A stretch of 64,000 bases of DNA. Origin: Larus michahellis. Taxonomy: Eukaryota > Chordata > Aves > Charadriiformes > Laridae. The DNA is taken from assembly GCF_964199755.1 (NCBI RefSeq), contig NC_133896.1, forward strand, positions 93,992,200-94,056,199. Direction: 5' to 3'. The notes under the pieces were generated by a model that saw only the letters and a list, made by a program, of their open reading frames with translations, was not told the origin of the DNA and did no database searches. Shown here in pieces: positions 12,601-24,200 of the stretch (within the stretch, counting starts at the first letter, position 1; every line of letters begins with the position of its first letter). The position numbers were made by a program, and so were the translations under genes.

Positions 12601-15600
12601 AGAAATCTGGGAGATGAGAAGACCAGACCTAGTGTTAAATTAAACCGCAAATGACCTTAATGAAATAATGCAGTGTTATCTCTTCTCTTTCTCAGTTTAG
12701 AGTTTCTGTACCTTGGAGGGAATTTCATTACTTCAATTCCACCTGAATTAGCAAACCTGCCTTCTCTAAGCTATCTAGTTCTGTGTGACAACAAGATCCA
12801 GAGCATTCCACCTCAGCTGGCACAGTGAGTATTTACTGTCATCAGCCACCAGCTGTAATTAACTCTTTGAACTTTTTCTTCTGCATGTGTGGATAAAAGC
12901 ACCTGGGAGAACTTATTTGTCCTTCAGTTTATTGATGTGACTAGACTTGAACAAGAAGATCCTGAGCATGGTGCACTGCAAGCAGACCATGAATATGTAA
13001 TATGGAAATCTCAATCAAAGGGTTATGGGGAAAAGAAAAACGTCACCAAATGTACACTTTAAGGTGAATTAATAGGTTTGTACTGGGAGCCCTGAGAAGT
13101 ACCTGGGCAACTCAGAAAAGATAAACTGACATGCTACTGTATTCTTAGTGATGAATGCTTGGTCTGTTTTGTCTTTCACCCAAAGCCTTTTTATGCGTGC
13201 TTTTGTGTTGTACCATCTCCTGTGTTCCCTTGGTGTTTCTTACTCTAGGATCTCAGAATGGTTTAGTATTTGTTAAATCCTACAGCACAGCTCTAGAGGA
13301 TGAGTTACTGCTTTCTCTGTTTCATAATGGGGGAAAGAGGACACTGTAAACCCTGTATGGGTAGCCTAAGATGGGAGGTGAAAAATTCGGTGTGTATCTG
13401 TAACCCTAAAAGCAATTGGATGACAGCATGGAGTTTTCTGAATTGGAATTTGATGGTACAGTGGGATTATTCTTGATGTACAATGTTTAATGATTCCAGT
13501 TGTCTTGTAACTTGTACTGGTTTGAGAGCATCCCTGGACGCTGTGCTGGAGCGTTGCTTTGTGCTTTCTGAGAGGAGAACGCCTCCTCCCAAAGCCAAGA
13601 AACTGCTTGTCACTCATGTCGATGCCAGCCTGGCCTGATCTTACTTGGCTTCTGAGATCTGGTAGTATCACAGCACAAGGTGATACAGCCGCAAGCAATG
13701 AAAACATGGGGTTTTCCAGGGTTGGCTGCCTACCAGCAGTCATCTTTAATGCATGAGTGAAAGCAGGTGACTTATTCAAAGTGTTGCATGGAACTGTTCT
13801 TGATGCATGCACTGGGTACAAGGAATCACCGTCTCTCCCTGAAAGCAGTCAGTTCATACACTTTCGTTCTGTGCTACCCTTTTTTGGGGTGTGTAGTGGG
13901 AAACACTGAGAGGGACAGCAGCATATTTGAGGCTGTGTTTCTTTAACAGGCATTCAGCAGGTGAGCCAAGTTTTCTAGGGCATTGCGTGTGCTGGAGTAG
14001 CAGCAGCTCTTTTAGCATGGATTTATGCTTTAAAAGGAAGAAAAGCCAAAGGAAAAGAAATTGGTGTGAGAGGGGAGAAAGATCAGGTCTGTGTAATGCA
14101 GTTGTGGAACGATTTTGCTTGCACATCTTGACAGGGTTTCTATCTCCATCCTCAGGCTGCATTCCCTGCGTTCCCTTAGCCTGCACAACAACCTGCTGAC
14201 GTACCTTCCTCGAGAGATCCTTAACCTGGTTCACCTGGAAGAGCTGAGCTTGCGTGGGAACCCACTGGTGGTTCGATTTGTCCGTGACCTGACCTACAAT
14301 CCACCAAGCCTTCAGGAACTGGCTGGACGCACAGTTAAAACTCGCAACGTTCCCTACGCTCCCAGCGATCTCCCAGAGAATCTCGTCCGTTATCTGAGCT
14401 TGGCCAGCAACTGTCCCAATCCTAAATGCGGGGGTAAGTTCTCCTTAACTGCTTAGCTTCCTGCTTTTACCTGATGGGTTTTCTTTCCCTCTGACTTGCC
14501 ATGACTTTAGTAGCTCGGTCAGGTTAGATGTGTTGTTGCATCCAAATTCTATCTGTATTTCATTGGCTCCAGATCTCCTGTAAACTTGTCTTTACGGAAC
14601 CGTGTTCACTTAGGAACGATGTTTGGAGTTGTAGTGCTGGTTTACTGTATTTGCATGGGAATATTAGACAGTGTTTCTGTCGGAGTCTTTGCAGCTCATC
14701 CGCAGCACTCCACTAGGCTTTTATGGTCTGAAGTTTCTGATCCATCTGCCCTGAAATAGCTCAGACTAAGTAATGGAGAGGAGAACTTTTGCCAGCACTT
14801 TTGCTGAACAGCAAGCTTCACTTCATAGAAAAGCCTGGAATAGTTGGGCTTAATTTGGCTTAATCTTTATCCAGAGTAAATGATCTGCGCGTTCAGCCTT
14901 TAGAAGATTAAGGAAAACAAAAAATCATTAATTAGTATCTACCCTCTATAATGCAGTCTGTTATCTCCTTGTAGGACCATAGTAAAGCATGCTCTATAAA
15001 CAAAGACGGAAGGGCTGGAACTTGTGTTGAAAGGGAAAGACATTTTCCTTTTTTAGAGTTTTGCACAGTTTGGCTAGCAGTGGATTCTTTTTCACTTTTC
15101 CTTGTGAACTAGCACAGTACTGCAGCGTGACTCTAACACTGCAGGAGAAGAGCTTACTCCAGACCAGCTGGGACTTAAAAACACCGCTGGAAACTTCTGA
15201 AAATGTCAGTGTCTAAAATCACTGGCTGTGACAGGAAGAGAACCTAATTGTGTGTTACAGTAACACTGTTGCCATGGAAAGTAGCAGCCAAACTCAGCAT
15301 GGTGACTTCACTCAAGCAGAAGAAAAGTGGAGCTATGAAGGTCTATTTGTGAATGCATTTTTGCTAGCTGGTAGAAGAGGTTTTACAAGTTTGAAAATAG
15401 AGTAGATGAATTAATTTGACATTTGAGAAGTTTGCAAATTCCCAGCAATTTCTCCCTAGTGGTTAGAAGAAATTGACAAATTCTGTGGAAGTAGCTGCCC
15501 TGTGTCTTCTGATGCAGAGTGTGCCGTTCTGAACCACCTATCAAATACAGTTTTACAGGATATTTTTCTTTTTACTAAGAAAAGAAAATTCACATTTCCA

Positions 15601-15982
15601 GAGGTGTCCTGGTACTTTCTCTTCCTCCGTTATCCCTTGTCCTTCTGTGTCCAGTGCTGTGTCAATTAAATCCTAATTTCAGTCATTTGCACCAGACACA
15701 ACCACCTTGCAGAGCTTCCAGATTTCTCCGCACAGGGTCTCATATGTTGTTATTGTCCCCTCTGCCCTTACAGGCGTCTACTTTGACAGCTGCGTCAGAC
15801 AGATCAAGTTCGTTGACTTCTGCGGGAAGTATCGCCTCCCCCTGATGCACTACCTGTGCTCCCCAGAGTGCTCCTCTCCCTGCAGCTCTGCCTCCCAGAG
15901 CTCGACTTCCCAGAGCGAGTCTGACTCTGAGGACGAAGCCAGTGTCGCTGCGCGCAGGATGCAGAAAGTCCTTCTGGGATAA
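3086..15982 (+). CDS. LRRC58: LRRC58, leucine-rich repeat-containing protein 58 (4 coding exons)
   Basis: Coding sequence joins 3086-3600, 12696-12824, 14156-14433 and 15774-15982 (1131 nt, 376 aa; the human protein is about 371 aa). The start ATG at 3086 has a good context (G at -3, G at +4) and is the first ATG in frame. The N-terminus is Ala/Glu-rich with an acidic run at about residues 26-40. About eight LRRs follow (residues 74-285), with LxxLxLxxN cores such as LHTLLAKNNRL, LRVLNLSGNRF, LSYLVLCDNKI and LRSLSLHNNLL. The C-terminus has cysteines (C301, C306, C314, C324, C336, C340, C344) that could bind zinc, then a Ser-rich acidic segment and a terminal VAARRMQKVLLG. There is no signal peptide or membrane segment, so the protein is probably cytosolic. 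I recall recent reports of LRRC58 as a cullin-RING substrate receptor for cysteine dioxygenase; treat that as background only. Identity is very secure because the LRR and C-terminal segments match the mammalian protein nearly residue for residue as I recall it. Confidence 0.97.
3601..12695 (+). other. LRRC58 intron 1
   Basis: A 9.1-kb intron bounded by gtgagg and ctcag. It contains a long polypyrimidine tract ending in CAG at 5246-5307, several short poly(A)/poly(T) runs, and no recognisable exon. Open frames within it, such as 4572-4985, lack ATG starts or family similarity. I recognise no full transposon. Confidence 0.8.
12696..12824 (+). CDS. LRRC58: LRRC58 coding exon 2
   Basis: 129 nt encoding the rest of Ser172 through residue 214 plus two bases of Gln215. 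It carries two LRRs, with cores LEFLYLGGNFI and LSYLVLCDNKI. Acceptor is tttctcag|ttt and donor is CA|gtgagt. Reading frame joins exons 1 and 3 without a gap. Confidence 0.96.
12825..14155 (+). other. LRRC58 intron 2
   Basis: A 1.3-kb intron with gtgagt donor and ctcag acceptor. No repeat or exon is recognised in it. Confidence 0.85.
14156..14433 (+). CDS. LRRC58: LRRC58 coding exon 3
   Basis: 278 nt completing Gln215 and encoding residues 216-307. It contains the last LRRs (LRSLSLHNNLL, LEELSLRGNPL), the conserved VVRFVRDLTYNPPSL block, and the CPNPKCG start of the Cys-rich region. Acceptor is cctcag|gct and donor is gggG|gtaagt. Confidence 0.97.
14434..15773 (+). other. LRRC58 intron 3
   Basis: A 1.3-kb intron with gtaagt donor and cttacag acceptor. 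AT-rich; no recognisable element seen. Confidence 0.85.
15774..15982 (+). CDS. LRRC58: LRRC58 coding exon 4 (last coding exon)
   Basis: 209 nt that complete Gly308, encode residues 309-376 and end with TAA at 15980-15982. It encodes the Cys-rich module (VYFDSCVRQIKFVDFCGKY followed by LPLMHYLCSPEC), the Ser-rich acidic stretch and the terminal VAARRMQKVLLG. This exon is almost identical to mammals as I recall it. Confidence 0.97.
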
Positions 15983-17630
15983 CGGGGAGCAAAAGGGGAA
16001 GACTGGAAGGAAAACGTATTTGGAAAGCAATAATGGAACAGCAAAGTATGAGCCTCTGGCCTGAAGGGCTCACTAGAAACTGTCCTCAAGTCCATGTAAG
16101 GGGCAGAACATCTTAGCAAGCCTAGACTTGCTTGGTGCAGTGCTACGTAGGAGAACTAACTCAGTGGCATACTGCCTGTAGGGTGCCTGGGGTTGTTAGA
16201 AACATCTGCTGTCTGGGAGACATCCCCCCTCCCTCCCTCGTACGGGCTGGGGAGGGGAATTTCTTCTCACTGGCTGATTGAGAAGGGTTTTAATAGATGA
16301 CACTTCACTGGACTTCAGTCATCCTGCAGAGCAAAGGAGATTGTCCAGATCTTTTAACACTGTGGTAAATCAGAAACAGGCTAATGATGCCGTGTGAGTA
16401 TGTATGGACCCCAATGTTTTATATAGAGTTTTGATTCTTTGCTGTCTCCTCTGATTTCAGTTACAGATTTTACACCCATCCACTAAAAATGAGAGTTGGG
16501 GTTTTTTTGTGCAGGAGTAGATTTTTCCAAACTCTGTTTACTCTTCTTTTGCCTAGAGGCGTAGGGTCTCTGTGCTGTTACAGATGTTACAACTGTCATA
16601 GAAATGAGCCACCTTTTTTTTCCCTTGTTATACCAAGCTGCTCTTAGTGTTTCCTTCTAACCTTATTCATTATTTTTCCTCCCTCTGCCTCTTCCCATTA
16701 CACCTGGAGTGTCGCTGTCTTTATGGTGCCTTCAGATGAGTTGTTCTATTGAGACTTGGTGTCATTCAGACTTGTGGCCGTACATGCCCGTGCAAGGGAC
16801 CAGATACCATGCTCTGTATCATGTTTTTGAGTCTCAGCTTACTGGAGCAAATCTGCTTTTATATCTGTGAATTGCAGGAAAGGTCTTGATTGACACTTCT
16901 TGTTTCTAAACAACCATGTCCCCCTGCTGCTGCTAGCTCTGCTATGCTTGGTGCACAGTTATGTTCTGTAAGGTCACCTGCTTAAAGGAGGCAGCCGCTT
17001 AATGAATTGGAAGTACTGAGAAAAGTGCCATGGAGAATATTTTTTTTTTCCTAATCATCACGTGAGAGGAAAAGCCGGTAGGGAGGCTAAGGTGCGTTGT
17101 CTGAGCATCTTGCACAAGGTGGTTTTGGAACTTCTTCCTTATTTATTTGTTTGCATTTGCTTGTGTTATAATAGCTTTGGCAGTCTGTTGGTTTGTTCAA
17201 ATAACACATTTGGTTATCTTAAACTCTTTTTAAAAGAAAATAGCTCAGACTTTTTAAGTATCAGGAAATAGCTTAAAAATTAATATTATGAATTGAGAGG
17301 TATCTATAAATCTACTTTATGGGGCTGTTGTGTGTTTTGCTCAGTGAGAGATGCCCCTTTATTAATATTTCATGGCAAACAGTCAGTCCTTTTGATGGAG
17401 TTTCAGGTAGAGCAAATCCAACTGTGCCTTCGAATGCACGAGCAGAGCAAATACATTGTGTTAAGAAGCTAACTGAACAAGAAAAACTTTTCTTAACCCA
17501 CTTTGGCCCTATGGGGGAAATTAGAAACCTGTGCTCTACTCCTGCATTCAGAAAACACACGTACCTATTTGAATATCTTATGGCAGCTCTCTGTTAATGG
17601 TCCTGTTTAATTATATTTGACACTTTATAT

Positions 17631-17636
17631 ATTAAA
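17631..17636 (+). terminator. Candidate LRRC58 poly(A) signal (ATTAAA)
   Basis: The common variant hexamer ATTAAA lies in AT-rich sequence about 1.65 kb after the LRRC58 stop, with T-rich sequence at 17676-17702. This would give a medium-length 3' UTR. Confidence 0.4.
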
Positions 17637-18993
17637 GCACTTTGATAATTCTACTCTTTGTAACTAGCCTTAGTGATTTTTTTATTATTATTATTTTTTA
17701 TTAGACTACAAGTTTTCCTTTAATGTGACCAGAAGAACAAGGTCTGTGAAACTTTGTACGTTGCAGTCTGTCTCGGTGTGCAGGTTGAACTTCTTGCCGT
17801 GCATTTCCTTGACAGCACTGCTCATTTGCCTGGTTTCCTTTGGAGAGAACTGGAATTTGAAAGAAATGATCTGGTTGTAAAATAGCACCCCATCCGTTAT
17901 TAGTCATTGCAGTTTAGTCTGAAGATTCCCCACACGCACAGATCCACAAGGAACTAAATTGTACGTGCTCTGTGCCTTTCCAAGTAACTTTTTTAAAGTA
18001 TAGTTTTAAGACACAATAAGGTGTATGTGCAAAGCAACTGAATGCCAGTTAAGCAAATTCTGTGAGGTTTGCTTGGGGAAGAAGAACCTACAGACTTTGA
18101 GAGAAACAAACTGCGTGCTGTTGGTTAAATTGGGATCAGTGAGTGGCCTGCGTTGTGTTCTTCATCTCCTCTTTCAGATGCTTCTTTCTGTCACAATTAA
18201 ATGTCGTCATACTGATGCTGAAGGACAGTAAACTGGTTGCACAGACACAATTTAAAACTGACTGCTAGTATAACAGTAGTGAGCAACTGAGTGATCTAGA
18301 GCTTGGCTCTTCCACCAGTGAAAGTGAGCCACACAAGTTGGGATCTCAAGAGCACTTGAGCTCAGGGCCTTGAGGTACCACCTTCTGTTCTTCTCTTTCG
18401 CAGCAGTTGTCTTGAAGTCATGCATTTTTTCACTTCACAAAGTCACATTTCACCACGGTTCCTGTTTGCACAGGAGCACCTCCGTGTGTGATGGGCTAAG
18501 ACCAGTGGTGTCTGCTGCTAATTTAGCTCCATCCTTAACTGCATTTTCTTTCCTAACTGAACAGGCATCCATTTCTGCCCCAATCCTAATAGGGCTGGGC
18601 GAATAGGCTAATCTTTTTTCACAGCTTCTTCACTGTAGCCAGGTGAAAGCTTTCCAGCTTATGCAGTTGATATCTCTATGCATTTTTAGACTTGATAAAA
18701 TGTCTCTTAAAAATTTATATGTATTCCCAAATGTACCTACCAAGTTTTCTTTTTGCTGCTGGGCTTTAAAGAGCAATTCAAGTAAGTCAAAATTTAAAAC
18801 AATCAAGGACTTGTAAGAAAAACAAATGGTTGGTTGGAGTTGGTTTTTTTTCCCCTTGGAGGTGGATTTGAGAGGACTAGGGATGCAGGTTTGTACTGCA
18901 GTGCTTGGAGTGCCTGCAGTGCCTGTACTGAGGCCCCTGGAGTCAAGTTTTTCAGCAATTGTTAGCCCCCAAAGTCTGGAAAATGTACTGGGC

Positions 18994-18999
18994 AATAAA
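18994..18999 (+). terminator. Candidate distal LRRC58 poly(A) signal (AATAAA)
   Basis: Canonical AATAAA about 3.0 kb after the stop codon. It is followed 12 bp later by a 28-bp near-palindrome. It could define a long 3' UTR isoform. Confidence 0.4.
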
Positions 19000-19038
19000 A
19001 TCGGTAAGATGGATGGTAGGGACTAGTTCCTACCATCC

Positions 19039-20943
19039 TCTTTTCAGGGGTCCTGAGAAGTAGAGAGTGGTTTTGCCAGCATTATAGCTCTCTGTCAGTT
19101 TTGAATAGTGGATTTCAATTCCTACACATGCGTCTCCGAGTGAAGTCTTCAGTCAGTGTTTTGGTATCAGTCCCCTTGTTGCTACAGCAGCCCAGCACGT
19201 CCGGCTTTTGAAACTGTTCTTAAGCCGAGGCACAAGTGTGTGAAGCAAAGTTGTTCATTCCTTCTTCCCCGCGGGGCCCAGGGCCCTGCCCGCATTCATC
19301 CTCTGCCCCGCCATCTCTCTGCCAAGGGGAGCTGCTGGTGCCTTTCTGAATGCAGGTGCTTAATGTGAACAGTGGGGTCGTGTTAAAAAAAGGCAAAATA
19401 TCAATTTGACTGGAAGCAACTTATACAGTTGCCAATTCTTTTATGTTTCTCTTTCTTTAATAAGAGGTGAGACTTGAGGAAGTCAGTAATGAATATTTAA
19501 ACATACTCTGAAGCGGCCAGATGCAGTTTTTCATGGGCTTCTGTCCTGGGCATTTTAAGTCTTTGAAATCTTGTGTTGAATTATAATGGGAGTGGGGGGG
19601 AGGGAGGGGGGAACCAGCTCCTTTTTGTTCCTTACTCTTATTGGCAATAATGAATGGAAGGAATTTAATCCAATGAAAGTAATGAAACTTAATCCCTGCA
19701 ATGTGTCTTTGTTACACAGTTCAAAGAACTATTTTAATGCATCTTATTCACACCATGCCCTCCCTCCCCAACTGAAGATACTTCAAATAGACTACTTCAG
19801 AATGCACACTAATACACCAGTAACTCTATCTTGGAAACCTTTCTATTGATTATTTCATTTGCCTGCCTGACTAGAGGATTGATCTTTTACTGACCGGAAC
19901 ATTAAGGGTAGAAAGGGTTCTCGTCCAGCATTCTTGTTGAATTTTTATCATGAGCATTTGTTCTAGGAAGTCTGAAAGTGCCTTATGTTTTTTAAAGTGT
20001 ATTTTGCTAGAAATGTATGAATGTAGAATATCTCTAACAGTATTTCATTATGAGCTGTAAAACAAATTGCGAACACTAAACCAAAAATGTTATTTCTACA
20101 GTTGTCTGTCCATTATTTGCCGGCATATTGATTCTGGTATTGCCACAGGCAGAACCCTTGCAGAATTGTGAACGTTAAAAATGGGGCTGTACATGGTCAG
20201 GGAACGGATGAGATTTGACCTGTGCTCTGTAAAACCAAGAGCAGGTGAGACTTCCAGAGGGACTGCTGAAACTCTTGGGTGTTGTGGCCCACTTGTGACA
20301 GACCAGTGTGTGTTACGGACCAAACCCTGTTTTACTTCTGGTATAGCGTTGCAGAAATTTGCTCCACAGTTTAAAGGTAGAAGTAACTCATAGGCAAGAT
20401 AAATGTTTGAACAAGAGAAGGCAGTGTCGTAGTGGAGTTCTCCAGCAATGCGAAACAACAGTTGTAACCTTCTTGAATCGTTTCCCCCTTAACACGCTAA
20501 CCCTGAAACCTGTCAATGACTTTTTGAATGTTAATTTTCTGATCATGTTAACTGGCTAATGTGTTCCCGTTTCTTGTGTAATCCCATGTTTCCTCCTACA
20601 TCCTTAAGAGTTTTTGTGATCTATTGCCAAAATGCTTCAGATCCTGCCGTGCAGTTACCTGCAGTCAGTGCAGAAATATGGTGTATTGAAAAATGGGACA
20701 GTGGGAAACAAGAATTACTTGATATTAACTTCATCAGGAACTATTTCAGAGATGGTTCGACTTCATATGTAATGAAAAACCTCTTGAATTATGCAGCAGC
20801 CCCATTCCAAATAATATAAAATACTGAGGAATGCAGTGACCTTGCCTGTCCAGGCTGAGAATATTCTTGCCTCTCTTTGTTAACTAATACAGAGATAGCT
20901 TTTTCTGTGTCGCCTTAATGCCTTTCTTACATTTGGAAACAAA
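19039..20943. other. Intergenic, no feature recognised
   Basis: AT-rich sequence between the LRRC58 3' UTR candidates and an old CR1 fragment. No exon-like open frame with splice sites and no known RNA gene was seen. Confidence 0.5.
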
Positions 20944-21220
20944 ATCATAGGAGTGCTGGTTCAAAGGAACCTCTGGTGGTCTCTTGTCCAGCCTCTTCAT
21001 TTAAGCAGGACTATTGCCAGCACTAGTTCAGGTCCCTGTGTGTTTGTCTAGCTGAGTCTTAGAAACCTCCAAGGTTGAAGAGTCCCCAGTGTCTCTGCCT
21101 CTGGGGCTATAATCTCCTCTTAGTGCAAAAGTCTCTCTGGATGTCCGACATCTTCCTGACATTAGTTGCCCATCTTCTAATCTCCAGGAGCAAATCTTGG
21201 CTCTCAAACTTTCTTCTCTG
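20944..21220 (-). repeat. Old, degenerate CR1-like fragment
   Basis: Read on the + strand it follows the reversed CR1 layout. A 'tcatagga' end is followed by a degraded 'ggaacctctggtggtctct' block, then an 'acctccaaggttgaagagt' block. It is heavily diverged from the consensus I recall, so family and borders are approximate. Confidence 0.45.
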
Positions 21221-24200
21221 CTTTTAGAGAGAACTTTCTTCTCTGCATTTTCACTAATGCAATGAGAAGGCTAAATGAAACATGAGTTACATCGATACCT
21301 GAAACAGATGCTCAGTGCCAAATCGACATTTTAGGCTCATGCAGAATTGCACAGATCTAAAAGGAAGCATTATGTCGATGCTTTGGAAGGGCTCTTGATA
21401 AAGTAGAGCTGTAAGTTTCCTACTCAGATGGGCTGCCTTAGGTGATCCAGACAGCTAGAGCTGAATGTATGCACCTTTTCCTCTGCACCAAGGTTGTGAG
21501 TTGCAGTTGCCAACCATTTAAAAAAATTATTGGAAGAAAGTTAGTCCTAGTGCTGCACTGAAGAAGGCCAGGGCCACCTGCACCCTCAGTCACAGCCTGG
21601 AGATGGCATGCCGTGTCCGAGTGTCTCTTCCCTTTCCAATAGCCGCTGTTCTACGGTGACTTATTGGAGGAGGGTTGAGAGCATGTGTTCTCGTACTACA
21701 GTTTGTTGTGGTCTCCTCTCAGCAGTCAGCAAAGTGGAGAGTTTTGACAAGGAGACTGAACAGCAGCCAAGCTCCTTTTAGGATGGAGGGGAAGGTAATC
21801 CATAGCAGAGCCCAAGTCCTGCTTCCAACTGGTCTTCTGTGGCGATGCGAGGGTGCAGCTCGTCTGGTGTCAGTTCAAGGACTGGCCAGCCCAGGACCCT
21901 TCTCTTTGTCCTGGCCTGGGACTTACTGGTGGCAGCTCTTCAGAGCTTTGTCCAAACGCCCTGTCTCTAACCCCTTCTTGACTCTGAGGAAAAAGCAGGA
22001 CCTGAATTCAGTACTGATTAGCAAGCTGTATGTTTATCCTAAACATTACGCTTTGATCAGCGCGTCAAAGCCCCGCAGGGCTGCCTGCCATTTGCACATC
22101 CCCGAAGATTATTGCTGGTGTGTTGGCAAATGAGTGATTTCACCAAGCTGCATCGTTGCTTGTGTAAGGGAAGGAGGGAGTGATACAAGGTCCCTGCCTG
22201 TGCTGTGACGGGGACGCTGATAAACCGGTAAGTTGGGAGGACAAACAAACCCTTGATCTGGATGATAGTTTGGGTGGGGGCATGGGGTCACGAGCTGAAG
22301 CCCAGCAGGTCGGCGTGTCACCCTTTACCTCAGCAAGGACACAAACATCTACTGCTGGTGAAAGGACCTGTGTGAAAGGCGCAGGATTGTTTTGTTTTGG
22401 GGGTTGGCCCTGAAAGAGTAAATTTCAGCCTTAGGGCTTGGAAAACAGATAGGAAAGGAAAATGCCATTGTGGGAAAAATGGGTTTCCATAATTCCTGGG
22501 GGTCCTGGCATCCATAGTAAAAGTGGATTTATAACAAACGTAAGTAATACTGAGCAAACGTCCTTTGTGCCAGACAACATTATGTGGTTGCTCTCCAAAG
22601 CCTTGCTTTGCAAATGCTGTTTTATTCATTCTGGGGAGGGCAGCCCCGTTGTTCCTCAGGAACGGGAGCGACGTGGTTGGTGTAGATGACTTCATGGATT
22701 CTGCTTGTGAGCAGGACGACACTGAACAAGTCTTCACCATGCTGGCAGGCCATGGGAATGGGAGGAGCATGGATGCAGAGCTGGACGCTAGAAGTAAGGG
22801 ACGTTATATTTCCCTTAAGCCCTCTGCTTCAGACATGCCGGGTGGTTTTTTGGAGGCGGGAGAGGTCCGGCCTTTGGAGAACATCCTTTGCATCAGATAA
22901 ACAGGTCACTGCAACTCTTGGACTTCCTTGGCAGAGGATCCCTCCAAGCAGAACTTTGTTTCCCTGTGCGTTGCCCTGCTCTTGGTCGAGGGGGCCCGTG
23001 GGGCTCCCTGAACTCACCCCCCCGCTCCTAAAACCTCCCCGCAGGCGGAGGGGGCTGCTGAAAGCACCGGCTGAACCCAGCACTTTGTTTCTGTTGTGCG
23101 TAGCCCTGCTGAAAGGGACTTGCTGGAAGATTTTAAAACGTCCCTTGGATTTATATAACCAAACACCCTTTATAATCTAAATCAGACCTGAGTGGTTCGC
23201 AGCAGCGGTTTTTATCTTCAAATAAACACTGCAGTGGGTTTTCCAAAGTTGGGTTCCCTAGTTACTCCCTTCAGATATTTGGAGTTAAATTGCATCTTTT
23301 TGTTTGTTTTTCTTTCTTTCTTTAAAGGAGTCCTGCGTCTTCTACTGAGAGATATAATCATAAAAGGCCTTGCAAAAAACCCCATGTGACTGGGCTCGTC
23401 GAAACACGTTTTGAAACGGTCCAGGAATGTCTGAAACTTTATGTTGGTCTTTCACAACTTGCAGCCCCATCTGGCTGCCTTGCACTTTGAAAACCTGTTC
23501 AGAGATGACCCTTTGCTATGGTTTGTAGGGAAAGCCCACCCCGAAAGCCTGGGCACCTGGCCACGGCTCTTCCCTGGTCCCAAGCACAGCCCTCCAAGCA
23601 TCCTGCCTCGAAACAGCTTGTGCTTCTAGGAAAGCAAATCTTCTTTGGTGTGTACGTGGAGGGGAGAAGTATGGCCTCAGGAGGCAAAGAAACTTCCCTT
23701 GATCGAAGGGTGCCAGCTGGCATATGCCAGGCTTGGCACGGCAGCAGGTATTTCCATCCCTGCACCCTGAGGTCTCCACGACTGTGGGCCACAAGGAAGA
23801 AAACTGCTGTGGAGTGTGTCCAGGAGCATCTCATTCACTTCTCCAACTCTTGATAAAGGGCTGTGGGCGTCTTACTCTATTCGTGTTTAAAAGTGTGTGT
23901 CTGCTCTGGTTTACTGCTATAAATTTGGCCTGCATTAATAGTGACTGGCAAAGCCCTGATGGGGTGTATTCCCGCTCCTGTGTTCCCCACTTCAAGCAGG
24001 GGATTGTGGCTAGTGAATTCCCCCCAGGAAAAGAGGGCAAAGGCAGGCAGGGCGTCTCCCAGGGCCAGCGTGTTCCCGTGGCAAGGAGGAGCCTGAGCTT
24101 GTGCTTGTTTACCTGCACCAGTTGCACGTAAATGCCCCTGTGCAATGCCCTCTGCGGGGGATTAGCGGGGCTTGTCTTCCGTCAACAGCATGGAAAAATG

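Larger units (their letters stand above)
15983..19010 (+). other. LRRC58: LRRC58 3' UTR, extent uncertain
   Basis: AT-rich sequence after the stop codon with no further exon. Candidate poly(A) signals are ATTAAA at 17631 and AATAAA at 18994. Which of them ends the transcript cannot be decided from the sequence. Confidence 0.5.
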
